Shown in pieces: positions 28,601 through 36,643 of a stretch of DNA of 64,000 bases (positions within the stretch are counted from its first letter, which is position 1; each line of letters starts with the position of its first letter). Position numbers and translations under genes: made by a program. The stretch comes from Chloroflexota bacterium (GTDB taxonomy: Bacteria > Chloroflexota > Anaerolineae > UBA1429), in the NCBI GenBank assembly GCA_019873625.1, contig JAIOAW010000013.1:1-64000 (forward strand), written 5' to 3'. The notes below the pieces were generated by a model. It was not told where the DNA came from and did not search any database. It worked only from the letters and a program-made list of their open reading frames with translations.

Positions 28601-30682
28601 ATACAGGCGATATTCGGTGAGAGAGGTGAACGTCTTCCACACCTCTCGGGCGGCCTCGGTCTCAGGGTTGAGGTCAGGGTTTTGGGCAATATCTCGCAAG
28701 GTGAACCCTTTGCGCATCTCTTCGACAACGGCCTGGGCTATGCGGTCCGCCGTGAGGCCTGCCTTTTCCTTCTTGAGCGCCGCCACGAGGGATGTGCGCA
28801 CGGCCGCCAAGTGGATAAAATCGTTAAAGTGGCCCGCTTGAAGCGCGGCGTCTTGCCGATTATCGGTAAAGGTGAGCAGTTTATCCTGGGCCGCACGCAG
28901 CCGCGCCGCATGCCGGAGCAGCGACGTGCTCAGCATCGTGGTGGCGCTTGTACGCGCCTCGCTGGAGAGCGAGGCTAACTTGCGGAATTCCTCTTCGCGG
29001 CGCGTATAGAATTCGCCGCAGTTCAGGCAGAGCGCAAACGGCTCAGGTTGATACCACACTTTGACAGCACCTGCCACTTCCCCCGCGAAGAACCGCCCAT
29101 CGGGCCTTGCCCAATAGGCCTTGGGGATGCGCTCGCGATAGTCGGGTTTGAGGCGCCCTTTGCCATCTCGCCATTCCTCAGGCAACAGGTCTTGGCTCCA
29201 GTCGTTCTCCTCCGGGGCAAGCATCACATAGCCCGCCGCCGCACTCCCCTCCACCCCCACGCCTTGGGGCAGAAACCGATCTTCCACCTGGAGGACGTGA
29301 TAGTACTCCTGGCCGCACTGGCGGCAGAACCGCAAGGGGAAAAAGATCTTGTCTTCGCCCGTCTGTACTTCCCCGCCCAGGGTGAGCGCGCGCCGGTCGG
29401 CTGGCTCCAGCGTGGCCGAGACCGTGCGCCCTTGGGCGATGAATTGGTGCAGTTTGAAGGCAAAGGCCCGGGTGCCGTCCTCGCGCATCAAACGGCCGCC
29501 CACACTCAGCCACTCGCGAAGCCGCTCGACGCACTGCTCTTGAGGGGCGCCCGTCCATTCGGCGAGCTGGCCCGCCGCCTCGGCCAGCGTCTGCGGGATG
29601 CGCCGGCGGTACCCCCCTTCGCCATCCGGTTCGAGGCCGAACGTGTGTTCAATCCACCGAGAGAGGGGGTGCCGCCGGTATGCCTCAAGGGAGGCAGGCG
29701 GAGGATCCTCCAGCGCCTGGCGCAGTTCCTCCGCCGCAGGCTCTCCCCCCTCCGTGAATGGCTCGAGCGTCTCCTCGATGATATCCTCCTCGCCAAAGGG
29801 GTGCCCAAAAAGCCGCGCGGCGAAATCGGCCACGGCCTGGCGGCGTTCTGCGGGGCTAGCCTGGCGCGAGGCGATCATCGTGGCAGAAGTGCCCACGTGC
29901 ACCACATCGGGCGCGGCCGCGCACTCTTTGAGGCGGCGGATGAGCATCGCCACATCGGCCCCTTGCCGCCCACGGTAGGTATGCAGTTCATCAAACACGA
30001 GGAAATGCAGGCCGCCCTTCTCTTTATCGAGAAATTGCCGATCCTCCGGGCGCACGAGGATCAACTCGGCCATCATATAGTTCGTCAGGAGGATATGTGG
30101 CGGTTGGGCGCGCATCGCGTGGCGTTCTTCTTCGCTCGTCTCGCCGGTGTAACGGGCAAAGGTCACCGGGAACTCTCGCCCTGTGCGCTCTTGATAGCCC
30201 CTTTTGAGCATCTCGAGCGCTTGCAGTTGCGAGTTGACCAAGGCATTCATCGGGTAAACGATGAGCGCGACCGTCTGACCGGCCGCAAGGCCTTGGCGCA
30301 GAATGTATTCCACAATGGGCAAAAAGTAGCAGAGGCTTTTGCCCGAGCCAGTGCCGCTCGTAACCACGTAACTCTTGCCGCGCAGGGCCTTCTCGAGCGA
30401 TTGGGCCTGGTGTTGATAGAGCCGATACGGCTCGCCCTGCGGCGTGCAAAAGGCGCGCGCCGCCTCGCGATGCAAAAGCCCTCGGCGGGCCAGATCTTCC
30501 ACCGTGGGGCCGCGCTTGTAGGAGGGGCTGAGTTGCAGAAGGAAATCCGGCCAGAGGGCGGCCTCCTCGCTCAAGGTGCGATCCACATACTCGCGGATGC
30601 GCCCATCGGCGATGGTGTGAAAGGCCCGTACAAAATCCGCGTAATCGGCCAAGGCAGTAGAATGGAGGGTAAAAATGGTCAT
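25619..30682 (-). CDS. DEAD/DEAH helicase with DUF1998-type zinc region and C-terminal nuclease-like domain (DrmA/DrmB-like)
   Basis: '[18 protein letters not shown]', '[15 protein letters not shown]', '[12 protein letters not shown]', zinc '[23 protein letters not shown]'; C-term '[50 protein letters not shown]'. Confidence 0.85.
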   Translation of the reverse strand: [1687 protein letters not shown]

Positions 30683-30697
30683 AGAGGACTCCTCTTT

Positions 30698-33600
30698 CTA
30701 TGCACCCACCGCTGGATGGGGTTTGCGCCCATCGCCGCTGGCCTCGCCTTTTACCAAGCGTTCCCAGGCCTCTAGGATGAGGCGCCGCGTGCGATATTCG
30801 CCGTATTCGCGCATCTCCTTTTCCTTCAGGGCGCGGAAGGTCTCGCTAGGGAAGTCGCTCTTGGCGGAGCGCGCCGCGTACCCTTGCGGGTCGAGCGGAT
30901 CTTCCACCTCCTCCCAGGGGTCTAGGATATCCGCCAATTCCTTTTCCGTCAGGTCGGCCGGGTCCAGGATGTAGCGCAGTTGCTTGCGCGTCAAGCCATA
31001 AAGGCGGGCATAGTAGGCGTCCAACTCGGCGCGCAACACGGCGCGGCGGGCCTCATCCCAAAGGAAGGGAGGAAGGCCCTCACCCCCTGGCACCCCCTCT
31101 CCCAAGGCGTTGGGAGGATAGCCCTCACCCCCTTGCTCCCCCTCTCCCAACGCCTTGGGAGAGGGGGAGAGGAGAGGCCCCTTACCCCCTGTCTCCCTCT
31201 CCCCCAGCCGACTGGGAGAGGGGGCCGGGGGGCGAGATCCCCTGTTCTCCAGCCACTGCTGGTGCAGGCGGTGTTGAAGGGTCGTGCCATCGCCCAGGGG
31301 CATGGCGGCCGCTTCGCGCCAAAGGTCATCGGCAAAGGGCTTGAGGTCCCAGGCGGTGTAGGCAAGTTCCAACACCCGTGGGAGGATGAAGGCGAGGTCC
31401 TGCGGCCCGTAGGCCGAGGGGGGAAGGACGGGAAGTTGACGCAAGATGAACATGCTAAGCGAAACGCCCCCAATCTTTTGTCTCGTAACAAAGTCGAACA
31501 CGAGGCTGTCGAAATTGGCAAGACAAGCCGCAGCATCAAGAGCAGAGCGTTGACGGCCGAAGAAAACCAAAGGTGCCCCGTCGCTCACTCCCACCCTCGG
31601 CATTAGGCTGAAAATCGCCGTGCGCTCATCCGTCGCCCGCGCCACTTTGCGGAAGCCCACCAGCCAGCGGCGCTTCCAGCCTTGCAGGCGCTGCGCCACC
31701 TCGGTCGCGGGCACCCAGTACCAGGGCTGGGCGACGAAGGTCGGGTCGGCATGTTGGGCCTCGGAGGGCCTGGGCAACTGCGTGCTGGAGCGATCTGTCA
31801 CGCCCTCGTAGGTGCCGTAGCGGTGGTCGTAATGCCAGATCATCTTGGCCTCATAGAGGGGGAGGAAGAGGTCCTCACCCCCTGGCTCCCCCTCTCCCAA
31901 GGTGTTGGGGGGAAGGCCCTCACCTCCTTGCTCCTCCTCTCCCAAGGTGTTGGGAGAGGGGAATGGAGGATAGCCCTCACCCCCTGTCTTCCCCTCTCGC
32001 AAGGTGTTGGGAGAGGGGATCGGGGGATGGCCCTCACCCCCTTGCTCCCCCTCTCGCAAGGTGTTGGGAGAGGGGATCGGGGGATGGCCCTCACCCCCTT
32101 GCTCCCCCTCTCCCAAGGCGTTGGGAGAGGGGGCCGGGGGGTGAGGGCCACTGCCCCCCGTGTTGGGAGAGGGGGCCGGGGGGTGAGGGCCACTGCCCCC
32201 CGTGTTGGGAGAGAGGGCTAGGGGGTGAGGGCCGCTATCCCCTGCGTTGGGAGAGGGGGCCGGGGGGTGAGGGCGAGGCCCCAAGAGGGCCTCGGCAATG
32301 CGCTCGAGAACCCGGTCAATGTGGGAGAGCACTTCATCGTTCGTAAAGCGGATGACGCGCACGCCATAGTGGCGCAAGATTTGTTCCCGCGATTGATCCC
32401 GCTCCCTCTGCGAGGGTTCTCGGTGCACTGCACCGTCTATCTCGATGACCAGGCGGGCCTCATCGCAGTAAAAATCGGCGATGAACGGGCCGATGGGGTG
32501 CTGGCGGCGGAACTTTTTGCCCAACAGTTGGCGGTTGCGCAGGCACATCCACAGGAATGCTTCGGCCGTGGTAGCCTGGCGCCGCAGAAGCCGCGCACCC
32601 TCGACCAATGCGCGGATCGTCCGGCGCGACACTCTGATCTCACCCCCTTGCTCCCCTTCTCGCAGGGCGTTGGGAGGATAGCCCTCACCCCCTGTCTTCC
32701 CCTCTCCCAAGGTGTTGGGAGAGGGGATCGGGGGATGGCCCTCACCCCCTTGCTCCCCCTCTCCCAAGGCGTTGGGAGAGGGGGCCGGGGGATGGCCCTC
32801 ACCCTCTGTCTTCCCCTCTCCCAGTCGGCTGGGAGAGGGGGTCGGGGGGTGAGGGCCACCAGAAGCCGGCCGCACAAAGCGGTTGCCGCGGAGCACGTAG
32901 CCCGCCTGTTCCAATTGCTCCCGCGTGCGGAAAAGATGAGAATCGTTGGCCATATCGAACATTCTCAAGAAGCGCACGCCCCAAGGGTTGGCGGCATCTA
33001 CCTCACCCCCAATCTCCCTCTCTCCCAAGGTATTGGGAGAAAGGGTCGGAGACTGGCCCTCACCCCTTGTCTTCCCCTCTCCCAAGGCGTTGGGAGAGGG
33101 GAATGGGGGATGGCCCTCACCCCCTTGCTCTCCCTCTCCCAGCCGGCTGGGAGAGGGGGTCGGGGGGTGAGGGCCTTCCCTTACCAGGACAGGCACCCGG
33201 TTGTAAATGGCGCGGGTCAGGTCGGCATCCTGCCGGGTGCGGAAGATGGGCACCGTCAATGTGTTCGGGTTAAGGCGCTCGATATCCCCACGCCCCAAGG
33301 TAAAGACGCGGCGTGGATCGCGTAGGTGTTCAGCGCGGGTGCAGAAAAAGGCGAAGGCCATTTCCTCACCCCCTTTCTCCCCCTCTCCCAGTCGCCTTGG
33401 AGGAGGAGACGGAAGGCGCCCCTCACCCCCTGTTTCCCCCGCTCCCAACGCCTTGGGAGAGGGGGCTGGGAGGCGTCCCTCACCCCCTGTTTCCCCCTCT
33501 CCCAGTCGTCTTGGAGAGGGGGACGGAAGGCGTCCCTCACCCCCTGTTTCCCCCTCTCCCAGTCGTCTTGGAGAGGGAGACGGAAGGCGCCCCTCACCCC

Positions 33601-36600
33601 CTTTCTCCCCCTCTCCCAGTCGTCTTGGAGAGGGGGCTGGGAGGCGTCCCTCACCCCCTGTTTCCCCCTCTCCCAGTCGTCTTGGAGAAGGAGACGGAAG
33701 GCGCCCCTCACCCCCTTTCTCCCCCTCTCCCAACGCCTTGGGAGAGGGGGCTGGGGGGTGAGGGCCACCGCGCAGGGTGAGCAAACAGAACTTGTAACTG
33801 CGATGTACGTCCGGGAAAATGCCTTCGCGGTTCTCAAAATCGAACAGACTGGCCAGCTGACCCTTTGTTACCAAATTCGCAAAAAAGTATTTGTTCGTAT
33901 CATCCGTGGCGATGCCCGTCGGCACGATGACCCCTGCGCGCCCCTGGGGGTTGAGCAGGGCGCGCATCCGCTCAGCAAATACCGAATAAGTGTTAATATC
34001 TCCTCGCCCGGTAAGGGGGTACTGCCCACTCCCGCGCAAGAAGCGGCTCGTGCTTTCGGCGATGTGCAGGGCTCCTCGATATTCATTCCAAAGCGCCGGG
34101 TTCTTCCGCTCAAGTTGTGCGATGAGGCGCTTGCGCGCGGCGGCGTTGGGCGCAAGGGCGATCTGCGCGTCGCGCGAAGCGAAAAACTCTTGCTCTTGCA
34201 GTTTGATGCGCTCCCACGGTGGGTTGCCCAAGATGACATCAAACCCGCCGCGGGCGGTCGCCCCCTCCCCCCCTACCTCCCCCTCTCCCAACGCCTTGGG
34301 AGAGGGGGCCGGGGGGTGAGGGCCACCGTCCAACGCCTTGGGAGGGGGGGCCGGGGGGTGAGGGCCACCGTCCAACGCCTTGGGAGAGGGGGCCGGGGGG
34401 TGAGGGCCCCGCGCGAACACTTCGGGGAATTCGAGCGACCAATGGAAAAAGCGCAACGTCTGGGCGAGCACCTCCGCCCGGGCCAAAACCTGCTTGGGAA
34501 CGGACTGCTCTGCCAAGGCGCGGCGCACCACGCCGGTGGTGATGCCGCTCAGCCCCAAGCCCCCTTCTTGTGCCGCAGGGGCGAAGGATTGGAAGAAGGC
34601 CGCCACCCATAGGTCGCACGCCTCTTTCAAACGCGCCCAGTTCGAATCTTGGGCGCGCCGGGCATAGAGCGCATGCTTCTTGCGGATTTCCTCGGGCGAA
34701 TCATCGGGGATGGCCTCCAACTGCCAACCCAGCCGAGCCAATTGGCCCGTGGGGTCCTGGCGTTGTTCCAGAATCAAGGGCAGTTGCCCGGCGCGCTCTT
34801 GGCGGTTCTGGTTCCTCAAGCGCGTGGCCGTCGCCTTATCCTCCCCTTGCAGCGCCGTAAAGGCCTCATCGGGCAGGCCCTCTTTGAGGACGCTCATATC
34901 GAACACGCCCACGAGCGAATCTCCACATTTGATGCGGTGTTCGAGGAAGGTCAGCGGCTTGCCCTCCGCATGAGATTCGAGCCAAAGCGCCACCTGGGCG
35001 AGTTCTACGGCGAGGGGATTTTTGTCCACACCGTAGATACAGTGGGCCACTACGTCGCGGACGGCCTCGCGCACGCGCTCGGGGGCCGGTTCGTCCTCGC
35101 CTGTGCGGAGGCGGGCCAATTCCTTGCCCAAGCGACGGGCCGCCGCCAAAAGAAAATGGCCAGAGCCACAGGCTGGGTCGCACACTTTGATAGAGAGGAG
35201 GGCTTGCTCCTTTTCCGCCGCCGTCTTGGCTCGGCTTAGGCGCTCTGCGATCACGGGTTCAAGCGCACTGCGGATCAACTCGGCCACGAGTTGCGGCGGC
35301 GTGTAGTATGACCCGGTGGACTTGCGCTCTGAGCCAGGGGCAAGGTCAAACGTAAGGCGGCCCAACGCCTTCTCTTGGATGTGAGGGTGAAAGTCGAGCA
35401 GGCTTTCGTACACGGACCCTAATTCTTCGGTATCTAGCGCGGCATAGTTCACACGGCGGGCTTGGGCTGAGGCGCTCTCCTGGTAATAGGCCAAGTGCCG
35501 GAAGGCCCCCAGCAGGCGCCGATTCGTGATGAGCGCTTCATCCAGGGCCAGGCTTTCAAACAATTCCCCATTCAACGGCGACGTGCCGAGCAAAGCGGCC
35601 ATTTTTTCATCGCGCAGGATGTGCCAGAGGGCGCGCAACGAGAGCCAGATATCCACATCGTCCGTATAGGCGGCATAGTTATCGGCCAGGCGGCGCAGCC
35701 GCGTGACGCCGTAATGTTCCAGATAGATAGGGTCTCGGCTGATGATTCCGCGCTCTTCGGAGACGAGGAGGAAGAGAAAGCGATACACCAACCGCAAGAG
35801 TTCGCGGTAGAAGGCCGCCGCGCCGTTCTCGCGCACCCAGGCCCGCAGAGATTGGCTCCCCTCATGCTCCAAGAAACCGTTGCCCAATTCGCGCAGGCAT
35901 TGCTCCACACCCTCGCGCAAGTGTTCGCGCACCCGGCCGCCTTGCTCCACAGAGAAACGGTAATACTGCTCAAGCCAACATTCGTCGGGCCGGCCATCCC
36001 CTCTGGGCAAACGCGTGCGGTGCAACAGGCGGTAAAGGAGGACGAAATCGTCAAACCGCTCCTCTTCAATGAGGGCCTCTATATCGAATTCCACATACGC
36101 CTGGCGGCGCACATAGGTGGAATTGCGCAAAAGGCGCACGATGCGCCCGTTGGTCACCAGGCCCCAAAGTGCTTCGCTGCGGTTGAGGTACTCTTGCACC
36201 AGGGCATGCGGAGAAAGGCGCGGCCGGCTGGAAGGGGCCAGGCGCCCCAAATCTTGCCGGTAGCCGACGATGTGTACAGGCGGCGCGAACTCGCCCTCGC
36301 CGGCACGGTGCGAAATGGCGAACGATAGCCCACCCACCTCGTACGCGCGGGGGTTGTAACGCAACTCGTAGCCCAACAGGTTAAAGAAGGGGATCATCCA
36401 CATAACGCGCGTATCCGTCGTGGCCGAATCCTCTTCTGGCAACCTTGCCAGGCGGTTTTTGAAGATGCGCCACTGGGCACGGACCTCTTGAAACGTCTGT
36501 GCGGCCTCATCCGTCACACTGCGCCGCCCTTCGAGGCCAAAATCGCGTGGGGTTTGCCCAGGCAGGCTCCCATTGGCCAGTGCCTCAAAGAGATCGGGGC

Positions 36601-36643
36601 TAAATAAACCACCTTCGATGCGCAAACTGGGGAAGACGTTCAT
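30698..36643 (-). CDS. Eco57I/DrmMI-like N6-adenine DNA methyltransferase carrying six in-frame palindromic-repeat arrays and an embedded DUF559 domain
   Basis: Motif I 'VCDPACGSGHFLLAAARRLG', motif IV 'FDVILGNPPWERIKLQEQEFF'; start ATG 36643 overlaps upstream stop (ATGA). Confidence 0.85.
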   Translation of the reverse strand: MNVFPSLRIEGGLFSPDLFEALANGSLPGQTPRDFGLEGRRSVTDEAAQTFQEVRAQWRIFKNRLARLPEEDSATTDTRVMWMIPFFNLLGYELRYNPRAYEVGGLSFAISHRAGEGEFAPPVHIVGYRQDLGRLAPSSRPRLSPHALVQEYLNRSEALWGLVTNGRIVRLLRNSTYVRRQAYVEFDIEALIEEERFDDFVLLYRLLHRTRLPRGDGRPDECWLEQYYRFSVEQGGRVREHLREGVEQCLRELGNGFLEHEGSQSLRAWVRENGAAAFYRELLRLVYRFLFLLVSEERGIISRDPIYLEHYGVTRLRRLADNYAAYTDDVDIWLSLRALWHILRDEKMAALLGTSPLNGELFESLALDEALITNRRLLGAFRHLAYYQESASAQARRVNYAALDTEELGSVYESLLDFHPHIQEKALGRLTFDLAPGSERKSTGSYYTPPQLVAELIRSALEPVIAERLSRAKTAAEKEQALLSIKVCDPACGSGHFLLAAARRLGKELARLRTGEDEPAPERVREAVRDVVAHCIYGVDKNPLAVELAQVALWLESHAEGKPLTFLEHRIKCGDSLVGVFDMSVLKEGLPDEAFTALQGEDKATATRLRNQNRQERAGQLPLILEQRQDPTGQLARLGWQLEAIPDDSPEEIRKKHALYARRAQDSNWARLKEACDLWVAAFFQSFAPAAQEGGLGLSGITTGVVRRALAEQSVPKQVLARAEVLAQTLRFFHWSLEFPEVFARGPHPPAPSPKALDGGPHPPAPPPKALDGGPHPPAPSPKALGEGEVGGEGATARGGFDVILGNPPWERIKLQEQEFFASRDAQIALAPNAAARKRLIAQLERKNPALWNEYRGALHIAESTSRFLRGSGQYPLTGRGDINTYSVFAERMRALLNPQGRAGVIVPTGIATDDTNKYFFANLVTKGQLASLFDFENREGIFPDVHRSYKFCLLTLRGGPHPPAPSPKALGEGEKGGEGRLPSPSPRRLGEGETGGEGRLPAPSPRRLGEGEKGGEGRLPSPSPRRLGEGETGGEGRLPSPSPRRLGEGETGGEGRLPAPSPKALGAGETGGEGRLPSPPPRRLGEGEKGGEEMAFAFFCTRAEHLRDPRRVFTLGRGDIERLNPNTLTVPIFRTRQDADLTRAIYNRVPVLVREGPHPPTPSPSRLGEGEQGGEGHPPFPSPNALGEGKTRGEGQSPTLSPNTLGEREIGGEVDAANPWGVRFLRMFDMANDSHLFRTREQLEQAGYVLRGNRFVRPASGGPHPPTPSPSRLGEGKTEGEGHPPAPSPNALGEGEQGGEGHPPIPSPNTLGEGKTGGEGYPPNALREGEQGGEIRVSRRTIRALVEGARLLRRQATTAEAFLWMCLRNRQLLGKKFRRQHPIGPFIADFYCDEARLVIEIDGAVHREPSQRERDQSREQILRHYGVRVIRFTNDEVLSHIDRVLERIAEALLGPRPHPPAPSPNAGDSGPHPLALSPNTGGSGPHPPAPSPNTGGSGPHPPAPSPNALGEGEQGGEGHPPIPSPNTLREGEQGGEGHPPIPSPNTLREGKTGGEGYPPFPSPNTLGEEEQGGEGLPPNTLGEGEPGGEDLFLPLYEAKMIWHYDHRYGTYEGVTDRSSTQLPRPSEAQHADPTFVAQPWYWVPATEVAQRLQGWKRRWLVGFRKVARATDERTAIFSLMPRVGVSDGAPLVFFGRQRSALDAAACLANFDSLVFDFVTRQKIGGVSLSMFILRQLPVLPPSAYGPQDLAFILPRVLELAYTAWDLKPFADDLWREAAAMPLGDGTTLQHRLHQQWLENRGSRPPAPSPSRLGERETGGKGPLLSPSPKALGEGEQGGEGYPPNALGEGVPGGEGLPPFLWDEARRAVLRAELDAYYARLYGLTRKQLRYILDPADLTEKELADILDPWEEVEDPLDPQGYAARSAKSDFPSETFRALKEKEMREYGEYRTRRLILEAWERLVKGEASGDGRKPHPAVGA
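31077..31237. repeat. Array A: 3 degenerate palindromic units
   Basis: CCCTCACCCCC...CTCTCCCAACGCCTTGGGAGAGGGGG pattern. Confidence 0.85.
31873..32274. repeat. Array B: 8 palindromic units (57-bp and 42-bp periods)
   Basis: Tandem CCTCACCCCCTTGCTCCCCCTCTCGCAAGGTGTTGGGAGAGGGGATCGGGGGATGGC-type copies; short CCACTGCCCCCCGTGTTGGGAGAGGGGGCCGGGGGGTGAGGG copies. Confidence 0.9.
32277..32632 (-). other. Embedded DUF559 (Vsr-like endonuclease) domain, in frame inside methyltransferase CDS
   Basis: 'VSRRTIRALVEGARLLRRQATTAEAFLWMCLRNRQLLGKKFRRQHPIGPFIADFYCDEARLVIEIDGAVHREPSQRERDQSREQILRHYGVRVIRFTNDEVLSHIDRVLERI'; possible own GTG start at 32632. Confidence 0.88.
32639..32860. repeat. Array C: 4 palindromic units
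   Basis: Same unit family, directly upstream (in coding sense) of DUF559 segment. Confidence 0.88.
33000..33174. repeat. Array D: 3 palindromic units
   Basis: Same unit family. Confidence 0.88.
33364..33768. repeat. Array E: 7 palindromic units, 57-bp period
   Basis: Tandem copies of CCTCACCCCCTGTTTCCCCCTCTCCCAGTCGTCTTGGAGAGGGGGACGGAAGGCGTC (57 nt). Confidence 0.92.
34261..34408. repeat. Array F: 3 palindromic units (42-bp period)
   Basis: CCAACGCCTTGGGAGAGGGGGCCGGGGGGTGAGGGCCACCGT copies just upstream of methylase motif IV. Confidence 0.88.

Noticed and set aside
29048-30775. 575-aa plus-strand ORF
   Set aside because: Antisense to the strongly supported DUF1998 helicase; no recognisable domain; typical shadow ORF of GC-rich DNA.
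31077-34408. CRISPR array interpretation of the repeats
   Set aside because: Units are 42/57-bp tandem palindromes with no unique spacers, lie inside a coding frame, and no cas genes are present in the window.
33326-34612. 428-aa plus-strand ORF rich in 'PLSQSSWRG' repeats
   Set aside because: Generated by the stop-poor palindromic repeats antisense to the methylase; no protein family signal.
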